Source: Chitinophagales bacterium
GTDB lineage: Bacteria; Bacteroidota; Bacteroidia; Chitinophagales; UBA2359
Assembly (NCBI GenBank): GCA_020636475.1
Contig: JACJXU010000012.1
Span: 1-61,665, forward strand
DNA: 61,665 nt
Direction: 5' to 3'
Part shown: one piece after another, positions 51,098 to 59,715 of the stretch
Layout of the letters: each line of letters opens with the position of its first letter
Numbering within the stretch: position 1 is the first letter of the stretch
Notes under the pieces: model-generated
What the model saw: only the letters and a program-made list of their open reading frames with translations
What the model was told of the DNA's origin: nothing
Databases searched by the model: none
Translations under genes and position numbers: made by a program

Positions 51098-52447
51098 ATG
51101 ATTACTTTATTGCTAATACTGATTTTTGTATTGGGCTACATTGCTATTGCTTTTGAGCATCCTTTGCATTTAGACAAAACGCCCATTGCGTTGCTCACCG
51201 GAATGTTACTTTGGGCAGTTTTGGCTTTGGGAGGTACGTATTTAAATTTGGACGTAGCCGCGGGTGAACACGGTTTTATGTCTTTTTTAGATGAGCAGCT
51301 TTCGGAGCATCTTTTTGATATTTCCAATATTTTGTTCTTTTTGCTGGGGGCAATGACTATTGTGGAAACGGTGGACTTGCACGGTGGTTTTGATATTATT
51401 ACCCGAAAAGTACAAACTACCAACAAAGTGAGCTTGTTGTGGATTATTGGCGTATTGGCGTTTTTTATGTCTTCGGTTTTAGACAATCTTACCACGACTA
51501 TTGTAATGGTGTCCTTGTTGCTAAAACTTATCAGCGACCGCAAGTTGCGCCTCTACTATGTAGGTATGGTGGTAATAGCTGCCAATGCTGGCGGTGCGTG
51601 GACTCCCATCGGCGATGTAACAACTACCATGCTTTGGATTGGTGGACAAGTAACTACTATGGCAATTATAAAAGGTGTGTTTTTGCCCAGTATTGTGTGT
51701 TTAGTGGTGCCGTTGTTATTACTTTCTACGCGCCCCATTCTAAAAGGGAAGTTGCCCGAAAGAGAAACCACGCATGCTGCGCAGGGAACTATGTTCGAGA
51801 AATGGGTGGTACTGCTTATGGGTTTGGCTGCCTTGATATTTGTGCCTATTTTCAAAACTGTTACGCACCTTCCGCCTTTTATGGGAATGTTGATGGGCTT
51901 GGCTATAGTGTGGATAACGGTAGAACTAATTCACTTTAGAAAAAACCCCGAACAGAAATCCGGGTTTTCGGTGGTTAAGGCACTTACCAAAATAGATGTT
52001 CCCAGCGTGTTGTTTTTCTTGGGTATTTTATTAGCTGTTTCGGCATTGGAAGTAGCGGGAATTTTAGGAAAATTAGCCCTTTCTTTAGACCACAATATCG
52101 GCAATTATCCATTTATTGTAGTAGTAATCGGTGTGCTGTCGTCTATTATAGACAATGTTCCGTTGGTGGCAGCCTGTATGGGAATGTATCCTGTTTTGCA
52201 CGAAGGAGCCGCCAATGCTACACCGCAAATGGTTTCGTATTTTGCCCAAGACGGTATGTTTTGGGAATTTATGGCTTATTGCGCCGGAACGGGCGGAAGT
52301 TTGCTCATTATCGGCTCGGCGGCGGGCGTGGCGGCTATGGGTATCGAGCGTATTGATTTTATCTGGTATTTCAAAAATATGACTTGGTTGGCAGCGGCAG
52401 GTTATTTTGCCGGAGCCGCCGTGTATTTGCTGCTATATTTTTTGTAG
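51098..52447 (+). CDS. nhaD: Na+/H+ antiporter NhaD
   Basis: A 449-residue inner-membrane antiporter of the ion-transporter superfamily that exports sodium in exchange for protons. About 12 hydrophobic segments are visible. Diagnostic blocks are SSVLDNLTTTIVMVSLL, AGGAWTPIGDVTTTMLW, SSIIDNVPLVAACMGMYP and GTGGSLLIIGSAAGVAAMG. The charged residues Asp in LDNL and IDNVP lie inside membrane helices, as expected for ion binding. It is followed after 37 bases by a flavoprotein gene on the same strand. The organism also carries a SLC13-type sodium symporter in this window. Confidence 0.94.
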   Translation: MITLLLILIFVLGYIAIAFEHPLHLDKTPIALLTGMLLWAVLALGGTYLNLDVAAGEHGFMSFLDEQLSEHLFDISNILFFLLGAMTIVETVDLHGGFDIITRKVQTTNKVSLLWIIGVLAFFMSSVLDNLTTTIVMVSLLLKLISDRKLRLYYVGMVVIAANAGGAWTPIGDVTTTMLWIGGQVTTMAIIKGVFLPSIVCLVVPLLLLSTRPILKGKLPERETTHAAQGTMFEKWVVLLMGLAALIFVPIFKTVTHLPPFMGMLMGLAIVWITVELIHFRKNPEQKSGFSVVKALTKIDVPSVLFFLGILLAVSALEVAGILGKLALSLDHNIGNYPFIVVVIGVLSSIIDNVPLVAACMGMYPVLHEGAANATPQMVSYFAQDGMFWEFMAYCAGTGGSLLIIGSAAGVAAMGIERIDFIWYFKNMTWLAAAGYFAGAAVYLLLYFL

Positions 52448-52484
52448 TATTACCTTTGCAGGAAAATACTACAAAACAGTTTTG

Positions 52485-53711
52485 ATGTACGATGTGCTAA
52501 TAATAGGCGGCGGTGCGGCGGGTTTTTTTACGGCTATTAATATTGCCGAGAAAAATCCTGCTGCCAAAATACTCATTCTCGAAGCGAGTAGCAAACTGCT
52601 GGCAAAAGTAAAAGTATCGGGTGGGGGCAGATGCAATGTTACCCACGCTTGCTTCGATGCGCAAGAACTTATTGAATACTATCCGCGTGGCGGAAAATCC
52701 TTGTTGGGTGCATTTTATCATTTTGGCTGCGCCGATACGATGGCGTGGTTTGCGCAAAGAGGCGTACCCATTGTAGCAGAAAAAGACGGACGCTGTTTTC
52801 CGGCTTCCAATACTTCGCAAAGTATTGTGGATTGTTTTTTGCAACAAGCCGAAAAATGTGGCGTGGCAATTCAACTTCAACAAAAAGTAACCGACATCCG
52901 TTTGGAAGAAACAAGCAAAGAATCTTTTTGGGAAATAAGCACTACTTCAAGGGTATTCCATAGCAAAAATGTGGTGGTTTGTTGTGGCAGTAGTGCGGCT
53001 ATGTGGCAAATTTTAGAAAAATTGGGGCATCGAATTATTGCACCTGTGCCGTCTTTGTTTGCATTTAATACCGCCGATAAAAATTTGCACGCTTTGTCGG
53101 GCGTAAGTGTGGCGGCAGTAGAAATTAGTGTAGAAAACATGAAAAACTTGCAGACGGAGGGAGCTATTTTGCTTACGCACAAAGGTTTGAGTGGCCCGGC
53201 AGTGCTGAAACTTTCGGCTTGGGGGACGCGTTTTTTTGCCGAAAAAAATTATCATTTTTTCATAAAAATAAACTGGCTGCCGCAGTATAGTTTTGTGGAT
53301 TTGCAAGAAAAGTGGCAAAATTATAAGCAAAACAATGCCCGCAAAAAATTGAAAAACGCCGCTTTTAGCGAAATTCCGCAGCGATTGTGGTTGTATTTTT
53401 TGCACTTAGCGCAAATTTCTCCCGAAAAAAACTACGCCGATGTAAGCAACAAATCTTGGGAAAATTTGCAGCAGATTTTGCAAAACAATAGGGTAGCCGT
53501 GCAAGGAAAAAGCACGCACAAAGAAGAGTTTGTAACGGCGGGCGGCGTGGATTTGAAGGAAATAAACCTCAAAACCTTTGAAAGTAAGCTATTCCCGAAG
53601 CTGTACTTTGCCGGAGAAGTGTTGGATATTGATGCGCTTACGGGTGGTTTTAACTTTCAGGCTTGCTGGTCGGCGGGGTTTGTTGTGGGGGAGAGTCTTG
53701 AATTGTATTGA
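52485..53711 (+). CDS. BaiN/HI0933-family FAD/NAD(P)-dependent oxidoreductase
   Basis: A 408-residue flavoprotein. The N-terminus VLIIGGGAAGFFTAINIAEK is the FAD dinucleotide motif, KVSGGGRCNVTHACF the conserved GGRCN(V/I)T block, and FVTAGGVDLKEI with the final LTGGFNFQACWSAG the C-terminal FAD region. Bacteria often annotate it as YhiN or NAD(P)/FAD-dependent oxidoreductase; substrates are mostly unknown, with bile-acid reductase BaiN as the best-known relative. I use ATG 52485; a longer frame from 52407 overlaps the nhaD end. Convergent with the PIN-domain gene. Confidence 0.9.
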   Translation: MYDVLIIGGGAAGFFTAINIAEKNPAAKILILEASSKLLAKVKVSGGGRCNVTHACFDAQELIEYYPRGGKSLLGAFYHFGCADTMAWFAQRGVPIVAEKDGRCFPASNTSQSIVDCFLQQAEKCGVAIQLQQKVTDIRLEETSKESFWEISTTSRVFHSKNVVVCCGSSAAMWQILEKLGHRIIAPVPSLFAFNTADKNLHALSGVSVAAVEISVENMKNLQTEGAILLTHKGLSGPAVLKLSAWGTRFFAEKNYHFFIKINWLPQYSFVDLQEKWQNYKQNNARKKLKNAAFSEIPQRLWLYFLHLAQISPEKNYADVSNKSWENLQQILQNNRVAVQGKSTHKEEFVTAGGVDLKEINLKTFESKLFPKLYFAGEVLDIDALTGGFNFQACWSAGFVVGESLELY

Positions 53712-53803
53712 TAGTTGTTTTGATTACAAGGTGTCGACTATGCGTAGCACGGAATTTTTGAAGTTGAAACTTTCAGCTTTGCCCAATCCCAAGCGAGCTA
53801 TTG

Positions 53804-54226
53804 CTAACCAGCAAATCTTCCTTTTAAATAAGTTTCGGGGGTTAATATTGCTAATTCACTTTTGTTAAAATCTTTCAAATTTCTCGTTAAAATTATTGTA
53901 ATCTGTCCGTTTTCCATCGCAGAAAAGTTTTGCAAGGCATCTTCAAAATCTTTAAACGCTGAATTCATCGCATTCACAACCGTATTTTTATCCATTTTCA
54001 CAATTTCGATTATGGTTAAAAGTTGCTTTAATTTTTCAATAATGATGTCGTGTTTGGCTACTTTACGCAGCAAGTAATAAACATTCGAGATAATAATGGG
54101 CGTAGTAAATCCTTGTATTTGCTTTTCCGCGCAAAGGTTAATTAATTCGGTTGAATATTTTGCAAATGGCTTCCTGTCAAAGAAAAAGTCCATTAAAACA
54201 TCTGTGTCGATAAGAACTTTATCCAT
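53804..54226 (-). CDS. PIN-domain ribonuclease toxin (VapC-like)
   Basis: A 140-residue PIN domain. The start VLIDTDVLMDFFFDRKPF gives the metal-binding Asp residues 7 and 9. Further acidic residues in AFKDFEDALQNFSAM complete the usual Asp/Glu set, and LTRNLKDFNKSEL is the C-terminal block. VapC toxins cleave tRNA or rRNA and halt translation. The gene overlaps the antitoxin gene by one base (TAATG), so it is coupled to it. Toxicity is inferred from family and context. Confidence 0.88.
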   Translation of the reverse strand: MDKVLIDTDVLMDFFFDRKPFAKYSTELINLCAEKQIQGFTTPIIISNVYYLLRKVAKHDIIIEKLKQLLTIIEIVKMDKNTVVNAMNSAFKDFEDALQNFSAMENGQITIILTRNLKDFNKSELAILTPETYLKGRFAG

Positions 54227-54477
54227 TACAAATATTTTTCTTCCAAACGATTGCTAAGTTCTTTTTCGTAATCCATGTTTTTAGGCATTTTAAACGAGCC
54301 TTTTAAGGACGCAACAATTGGATTAAGCTTTGGGTCTTTGTCTTTTTGTTCTTTTTCGGTAAGAATTTTTAAATAATTTTCAATAATATCCGACAAGCTG
54401 CGATTTTTATGTTTAGCATAAATTTTAGCTCGTTCGATTATATCTTTTTCCATCGTCAATGTCAATTTTGTATTCAT
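54226..54477 (-). CDS. antitoxin of the PIN toxin, DUF6364-like
   Basis: An 83-residue protein. MNTKLTLTMEKDIIERAKIY and HKNRSLSDIIENYLKIL form a ribbon-helix-helix DNA-binding domain. The rest is a polar tail that would wrap the toxin (FKMPKNMDYEKELSNR). It is first in the operon, the usual order for antitoxin-toxin pairs. Direct repeats of CACGTGT upstream of its promoter are a plausible operator. Confidence 0.87.
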   Translation of the reverse strand: MNTKLTLTMEKDIIERAKIYAKHKNRSLSDIIENYLKILTEKEQKDKDPKLNPIVASLKGSFKMPKNMDYEKELSNRLEEKYL

Positions 54478-54504
54478 TTGAAAATTGATTTTTTTTCTTT
54501 GCTA

Positions 54505-54560
54505 CAAAGTTACCTATTAATTTTCAATTCACGTGTAGTTTTTATTTTAATTGCACGTGT
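54505..54560 (-). promoter_or_regulatory. promoter and CACGTG direct repeats of the toxin-antitoxin operon
   Basis: TAACTTTG on the minus strand at 54512-54505 is an exact -7 match, 27 bases before the antitoxin ATG. AATTCACGTGT at 54526-54536 and AATTGCACGTGT at 54549-54560 on the plus strand repeat 24 bases apart and cover the -33 zone. They may bind the ribbon-helix-helix antitoxin. The remaining 270 bases up to 54833 are A+T-rich and show nothing more. Confidence 0.4.
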
Positions 54561-54833
54561 TTTTTAGTGTTTTCCCCAAAAGAAATTAAATATTGGTTTT
54601 CATAGTTTGCTTAAAAATAGCAAGAACTTATTTCGGCTATTTCCCACCAAGTACGTAAATTACTTTGTGTAACTTAGTGTAACAACAATAAAAACTTATC
54701 CCAAAGAAATAAAGCCTCATTTTCAATAATTTATCAAAGAATATGACTTATACTGGTTTTGGTTAAAAACTAATTGCATTTTATCTGTGAAAAGAAAAAT
54801 GTTGCGGCTATTCGGTTGTTGGGAAAGGTAAAG

Positions 54834-55469
54834 CTACGAAAAAATATTTTTGTAGTAATCAAGCTTAAAGTCGTGGACGGGTCGTTTTGAGTTTTTGTAT
54901 TTTGCTTGGTTCATTTTGTAAAGCTTGGATTGGGCTATGCCAACATTCGACGAGCCTGAGGGAGAATACAAAACCTTGAGCTTAATGGGTCTTCCAAAAA
55001 TAGATTCGCCCATAATTATTTCGCGATTTTCTTTAATTTCTTGCGTTATTTTGAGTCCTAAAATGTCTGTATAAAATAGTTTGAACGCGCTGTTTTTGCC
55101 AAATCCGCTTGTGAATAAAATTTCTTTGATGGCAGATTTTCTAATGTCGGCTATCATTTTTGTATTGAGTTCTATCGGAATTAAGTCGCTGTCGAAGGCG
55201 GTCAGATTTTTTCGCGAACATTTTCGTATAGTGTCGCTCACGGCTATTTTTTTGTTGTGAAGAAAGTTCAGTACACCCTCCAAGGTAATGGGTTTTTTTA
55301 GCTCGTTTGGGAAAGCATTGCTTAACAATATCCAAAGGCTCGAAACATTGCCGTAGAAAAACGGAATTGAAAAACTTTGATGCTGGTGTGGGTGGATTGT
55401 TCCAACAATAAGTTTTTCGCTTTCAGCGGCGATGAGATATTTGTCTAAATATTGATGCGTGGTGATCAT
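54834..55469 (-). CDS. uracil-DNA-glycosylase-superfamily-like protein
   Basis: A 211-residue protein. IVGTIHPHQHQSFSIPFFYG with the following SSLWILLSNAF recalls the first motif of Mug/TDG-type glycosylases, and VLYSPSGSSNVGIAQSKLY sits where these enzymes have LPSTSPAN. The glycosylase would remove deaminated or mispaired bases. The catalytic residues cannot be assigned with confidence, and the call rests on two motifs. The protein stands alone on the minus strand next to the toxin-antitoxin pair, in an A+T-rich accessory stretch. Confidence 0.5.
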   Translation of the reverse strand: MITTHQYLDKYLIAAESEKLIVGTIHPHQHQSFSIPFFYGNVSSLWILLSNAFPNELKKPITLEGVLNFLHNKKIAVSDTIRKCSRKNLTAFDSDLIPIELNTKMIADIRKSAIKEILFTSGFGKNSAFKLFYTDILGLKITQEIKENREIIMGESIFGRPIKLKVLYSPSGSSNVGIAQSKLYKMNQAKYKNSKRPVHDFKLDYYKNIFS

Positions 55470-55508
55470 TTATTGGGGGCGGAAAATCAAAGTCGTAATC
55501 TTTTCAAA

Positions 55509-56043
55509 TTAATTTTGGTGTAGAAGTTTTTTAAGAGTAGATATTAGTCTGCTTGACGCAAAACCCTTGTAGCGTGTGCGTATTGTTTTTAGCTGCTCTT
55601 CATTCATATTTCGCCAGAGTTCAATATCACTGTCAAATTCTTCTTCATCGTCTGAAGGTGCATATTCAAATTGAATGGAAAATTCTCCAACTTTCTGGTA
55701 AATATTTGTATAAACCTCTGTCGTAAGCATTCCAATAAAATAAGTCGCTTTCATTCCAAAAGACAGGAATTTTTTCGCCAATTTTAAAGGGCTTATTCCA
55801 ATTATTGGCAAATCGTAATTTTACTATGATATGCTTGTCTTTTTCTGTTTCAATTTTTACGTACGGATAATTCAAAAGGGTAAAGTCGTTTCTGAATGGA
55901 CCTCTTTCTTTTTTGTACTCAACAACTTCTGCACTAACTTTTTTTGCCTTATTTCGAAGTTTAATATACTTAATTTTATCGTGCATCAACAACAATAGAA
56001 TTGCTACTAAGAATATTATTGGCATACTCCAAATCATTGTCAT
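55509..56043 (-). pseudogene. hypothetical membrane protein (DUF3592-like), probably frameshifted
   Basis: The first frame starts at ATG 56043: one hydrophobic helix (MPIIFLVAILLLLMHDKIKY) and a soluble domain with KKVSAEVVEYKKERGPFRND and KIGEKIPVFWNESDLFYW, ending YLPESWRIFHSI at 55666. A second frame overlaps it and continues as FSIQFEYAPSDDEEEFDSD and MNEEQLKTIRTRYKGFASSR to 55509. Protein-like sequence switches frame near 55690, and one surplus base would join the two into about 178 residues. DUF3592-like proteins share the helix plus VEVVxY layout, which is a weak match. If the frames are independent, the first is complete at 125 residues. Confidence 0.5.
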
Positions 56044-56114
56044 TTTATTATTTTCGATTTTCTGGCAAGCACATAAATCTCAAGACAAAATGCGATAATT
56101 ACGCACAAACAGCA

Positions 56115-57461
56115 TTACCTTTTCACTATTTTATGCACCGAATAAGCGTTTGCTTCGTCGATTAGTTTTAGAAAGTAAAACCCGCGAGGCAGTTCTAATG
56201 CCAAACTGTTTTCCAATTTTCCTGCTGTCACCAGCTCACCAACATTGTTAATGATTTCATATTTTATGTACTGATTTTTCGTGTTAATGGAGATTACTTC
56301 ATTAAAAGGGTTGGGCGATATTGTTACATCATTAAAGCCGTATTCGATAACGCCTGTAGGAAGGTCAGCTATTCCGGCATATCCGCTACCATAAACACCG
56401 CCGCCAACTATCAATTGGTTATTTTCGATACATATTGCTTCAATATCGTTATCGGCAACGCCGCCCATAAATGTATTAACGGTATTGTTTGCATAACTCA
56501 CAATGCCGCCGCACACTTCGGTAGAATTATCGGTGTAGGTTATTTGTTTTAAGCCTCCGCCTATGTACAATACGTCGTCAATTACTTTTAGGGTATGTAC
56601 ATAAATGTAGTCATTCGCGGAGGTTGGGGTAAAGCCAAAATCCAAAGGCACCCAAGTTGTTCCGTTCCATTTGGCAATTCTATTCAAGGCTGTTCCGTCA
56701 CTTTCGGTAAAGTCGCCTCCGGCAATAATTTCATCATTAAAAACAGTGATGCCGTAAACCGTGCTGTTAAATCCTGCGCCCAGATTTGTCCATTCTGTAC
56801 CGTTCCATTTGGCAATACCATTCACCGTTTGATTTCCGGCGGTTTTAAAATTACCTATCACATAGAGTTCATCATTATACACCATCATTTGGTGCGGATA
56901 CATTACCGGAGCCGTTGCCGGAATATTTCCGCTCAAGCCCGGACCTAAGGCACTCCAACTGCTTCCGTCCCACTGCATTATGCCTTTAATGGACGCTTCG
57001 CCGACTCTGTCGAACTCGCCACAGGCAATTATTTTTCCGTCATATTCTATGATGTCGTAGATATTTGGCAACTGTGAAAATCCGCTTGCTGTGCTAAGAT
57101 AAACGCCTTTGCCTACTTTTTCTAGGGTTGCATTGTCATAGACATACACCCAATTGGAATCAACGCTTTCCACATATTTGGCGATGTATAATTTGTCGTT
57201 TATTACCGTCAAAGCGTGTCCGGGGTTATTGATACTTATGGTGGACGGTTTCCATGTGCCGTTTTCCCATTGGGCGATATAGTTGGTAGGTTCGCCGCAG
57301 ATTACATTGAAAAATCCGGTAGAATAAAGTGTACCGTTAAAATACTGGCAATCTACTATAGTGCCGTTTGTGGTGGATGTTTCGCAAATTTCTTGGATGT
57401 TTTGTGCGATAACGAATTGGGTTAAAATTAGGAGGGTTAGGAGTAAGAGTGTTTTTTTCAT
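56115..57461 (-). CDS. secreted beta-propeller-like protein with T9SS sorting domain
   Basis: A 448-residue exported protein. The signal peptide is MKKTLLLLTLLILTQFVIA. Residues 30-355 contain repeats with the pattern of WNGTEWTNLGAGFNSTVYGI and IIAGGDFTESDGTALNRIAK, a Kelch/delta-60-like propeller in which each unit ends in a tryptophan-rich strand. The last 75 residues (VTISPNPFNEVISINTKN onward, ending YSVHKIVKR) are a type A T9SS sorting domain. It is a cargo protein released or attached to the surface. Ligand and role are unknown; it is not part of an evident operon. Confidence 0.88.
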   Translation of the reverse strand: MKKTLLLLTLLILTQFVIAQNIQEICETSTTNGTIVDCQYFNGTLYSTGFFNVICGEPTNYIAQWENGTWKPSTISINNPGHALTVINDKLYIAKYVESVDSNWVYVYDNATLEKVGKGVYLSTASGFSQLPNIYDIIEYDGKIIACGEFDRVGEASIKGIMQWDGSSWSALGPGLSGNIPATAPVMYPHQMMVYNDELYVIGNFKTAGNQTVNGIAKWNGTEWTNLGAGFNSTVYGITVFNDEIIAGGDFTESDGTALNRIAKWNGTTWVPLDFGFTPTSANDYIYVHTLKVIDDVLYIGGGLKQITYTDNSTEVCGGIVSYANNTVNTFMGGVADNDIEAICIENNQLIVGGGVYGSGYAGIADLPTGVIEYGFNDVTISPNPFNEVISINTKNQYIKYEIINNVGELVTAGKLENSLALELPRGFYFLKLIDEANAYSVHKIVKR

Positions 57462-57504
57462 TTTTTGGGGGTGGTTTTGTTTTTTGTTGATAATATATTT
57501 AACA

Positions 57505-58005
57505 TCATTTTTTTAATTTGTTTTTGAGTCCACTTTGCGATTTTACAATATCCTTAAATGCTTGTAATTCGCCCTCCTTGAAGTCGCGTTTTGGAACAAT
57601 ATTTGCAATTTGTCTGCTTTGCCAAATCAAAATCCAGTCTTTGTTTTCTGTGACACTATATATTTTGTTCCACGTTAATTTTGAGCTAAATGATTCACCC
57701 GTTATTTGAATGTTTTCGCTGTCAAATTCGTAGTTTATAGTTTCACTTATTCGTCTATTCGATTTATAGTTTCTTATAGCATAAAAATAAACTAAAATTG
57801 CTATAACAACCGTAAAGTACAGTCCAAAGATTAGTTGAATCCATGGGAATTGTGTGAGTGAACTATAGGAAAAGATAATTGAGACTAATATAAAAAGCCC
57901 AATACCTGTTATAAACTTGATTGCTAACTTTCTATAAGTTAGGTGATAACTAACTTTAATGTAGTCTTTAAGACTTAGTTTTGTTGTCAAAATAATTTTG
58001 TCCAT
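57505..58005 (-). CDS. YcxB-like membrane protein
   Basis: A 166-residue protein. ILTTKLSLKDYIKVSYHLTY is the N-terminal cytoplasmic part, then two hydrophobic helices (KFITGIGLFILVSIIFSY and WIQLIFGLYFTVVIAILVYF), and a C-terminal beta domain (YEFDSENIQITGESFSSKLT, WNKIYSVTENKDWILIW) of the YcxB family. This family has no known function. I start at ATG 58005; a TTG four codons earlier is the alternative. The 389-base gap to the E2 gene is described separately. Confidence 0.75.
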   Translation of the reverse strand: MDKIILTTKLSLKDYIKVSYHLTYRKLAIKFITGIGLFILVSIIFSYSSLTQFPWIQLIFGLYFTVVIAILVYFYAIRNYKSNRRISETINYEFDSENIQITGESFSSKLTWNKIYSVTENKDWILIWQSRQIANIVPKRDFKEGELQAFKDIVKSQSGLKNKLKK

Positions 58006-58394
58006 AAGTAAAATCAATCTTGTTCGGGGATTCGCAGTTAGCGATTAGGTACATGCTAGAAAAACCTACTTTTCATTTTTTTTGTTTAGTTGTTGTTAAT
58101 GATTATTACGTGCTTCAAAAATATGTTTTTCAAATCTACCTAAAAATTTAAATACTCAAAATGATTTCTTTATTTTTTACAAAAAAGTGACAATTCGGCT
58201 AATATTTGCCCAGCATATCCAAAACAAAAAAAGGCTGCCTTTTTCGGATTGATTCAGGGTTTTATTCGTTTATTCGGGATTTCAATACAACTACAAATTT
58301 TGAAAAAGAAACTAAGAACTGAAAAAACTTCTAACACAACATTTTATAAGCCTAATAAAACTATTAACTTTGCAAAAAAATAAATAATACCAAA
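58006..58394. other. 389-base intergenic region with E2 promoter and small hairpin
   Basis: A+T-rich. It contains a short hairpin AAAAAGG-CTG-CCTTTTT at 58228-58244, and TAACTTTG at 58365-58372, an exact -7 box 22 bases before the E2 start codon. A TTTT at 58342-58345 is a weak -33 element. I see no small gene or RNA here. Confidence 0.5.
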
Positions 58395-59711
58395 ATGGCA
58401 ATAATTGAACTTATTATGCCCAAAATGGGTGAAAGTATAATGGAAGCAACTATTTTGAAATGGGTGAAAAATGTGGGCGATAGCATTGACGAAGACGAAA
58501 CCATCTTAGAAATAGCGACCGACAAAGTTGATTCTGAAGTTCCCTCTCCCGTGAGTGGCGTATTGCAGGAAATAAAATACCCCGAAGGTACAACCGTTGA
58601 AGTGGATAAAGTGATAGCACTCATTGCTACCGAAGGAGAAAAAACTGCCAGTGTTCAGCAAGCGCAGCCTCCTGCTGTTTCGTCGCCTAATGCAACACCT
58701 TCGGTTGAAGTTACTACTTCCGCCAGTGTGAATCAGTCTGCTGCAAGTGCCAGTTCGTTGGGAAATGCAGATAACCGATTTTATTCGCCATTGGTATTAA
58801 ATATTGCAAAGCAAGAAAATATTTCGGCAAATGAATTGGCACAAATACCCGGCTCCGGCAAAGATAATCGCGTTACGAAAAAAGATATTTTAGCGTACCT
58901 TGCCAATCGTACAAGCGCGCCAAGTACGAGACCACAAGAAGTAGCCACCGCTACAAGTGTTCCTGCTGTGTCGCAAGCCAAAGAAACCTATGCCAATGAT
59001 GGCAGCGTGGAAATTATTGAAATGGACCGCATGCGAAAACTCATCGCCGACCATATGGTAATGTCCAAAAAAGTGTCGCCGCATGTAACCTCATTTGTAG
59101 AAGCCGATGTAACCAACTTGGTGCGCTGGCGACAAAAGGCAAAAAATGAACTTTGGAAAAGAGAAGCCCTGAATATAACGTTTACACCTATTTTTATCGA
59201 AGCGATTGTAAAAGCCATTAAAGATTTTCCGCGTGTCAATAGCTCGGTAGATGGCTACAATATTATTCAGAAGAAAAATATAAACATTGGAATAGCTACT
59301 GCGTTGCCGAGTGGAAATCTGATAGTTCCCGTACTAAAAAATGCCGATAGCCTCAATCTTTTAGGTTTGGCAAAAGCTACCAACGAACTGGTAGAAAAAG
59401 CGCGTACTAACAAACTCTCGCCTGCCGATATTCAAGACGGAACTTTTACCCTTAGCAATGTAGGCACTTTCGGCAATGTAATGGGTACACCTATTATCAA
59501 TCAGCCGCAAGTAGCTATTATGGCAGTTGGTGCTATACGCAAAATGCCCGCCGTAATAGAAACAGAAATGGGCGATGTAATTGCTATTCGCCAAAAAATG
59601 TTCTTGTCATTGTCCTACGACCACCGCATCGTAGATGGCGTATTGGGAGGTTCTTTCCTCAAAAGAGTTGCCGACTATTTAGAAGCCTTCGATTATAAAC
59701 GCAGCATTTAA
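58395..59711 (+). CDS. 2-oxo acid dehydrogenase E2 acyltransferase
   Basis: A 438-residue E2 core subunit. Residues 1-77 are a lipoyl domain with Lys44 in ATDKVDSEVPSP. A Pro/Ala/Ser linker follows. A peripheral-subunit-binding domain lies at about 130-172 (YSPLVLNIAKQENISANELA, KKDILAYL). The catalytic acyltransferase domain ends with SYDHRIVDGVLGGSFLKRV, where His410 and Asp414 form the HRxxDG site. It transfers an acyl group from dihydrolipoyl to CoA. The substrate could be pyruvate, 2-oxoglutarate or branched-chain 2-oxo acids; the sequence does not decide. No E1 or E3 gene is adjacent. Confidence 0.92.
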   Translation: MAIIELIMPKMGESIMEATILKWVKNVGDSIDEDETILEIATDKVDSEVPSPVSGVLQEIKYPEGTTVEVDKVIALIATEGEKTASVQQAQPPAVSSPNATPSVEVTTSASVNQSAASASSLGNADNRFYSPLVLNIAKQENISANELAQIPGSGKDNRVTKKDILAYLANRTSAPSTRPQEVATATSVPAVSQAKETYANDGSVEIIEMDRMRKLIADHMVMSKKVSPHVTSFVEADVTNLVRWRQKAKNELWKREALNITFTPIFIEAIVKAIKDFPRVNSSVDGYNIIQKKNINIGIATALPSGNLIVPVLKNADSLNLLGLAKATNELVEKARTNKLSPADIQDGTFTLSNVGTFGNVMGTPIINQPQVAIMAVGAIRKMPAVIETEMGDVIAIRQKMFLSLSYDHRIVDGVLGGSFLKRVADYLEAFDYKRSI

Positions 59712-59715
59712 ATAC

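Noticed and set aside
58375..58410. Third copy of the dispersed repeat (AATAATACCAAAAT)
   Set aside because: Only about 14 bases match, in very A+T-rich sequence, without the AATACGCAAT core.
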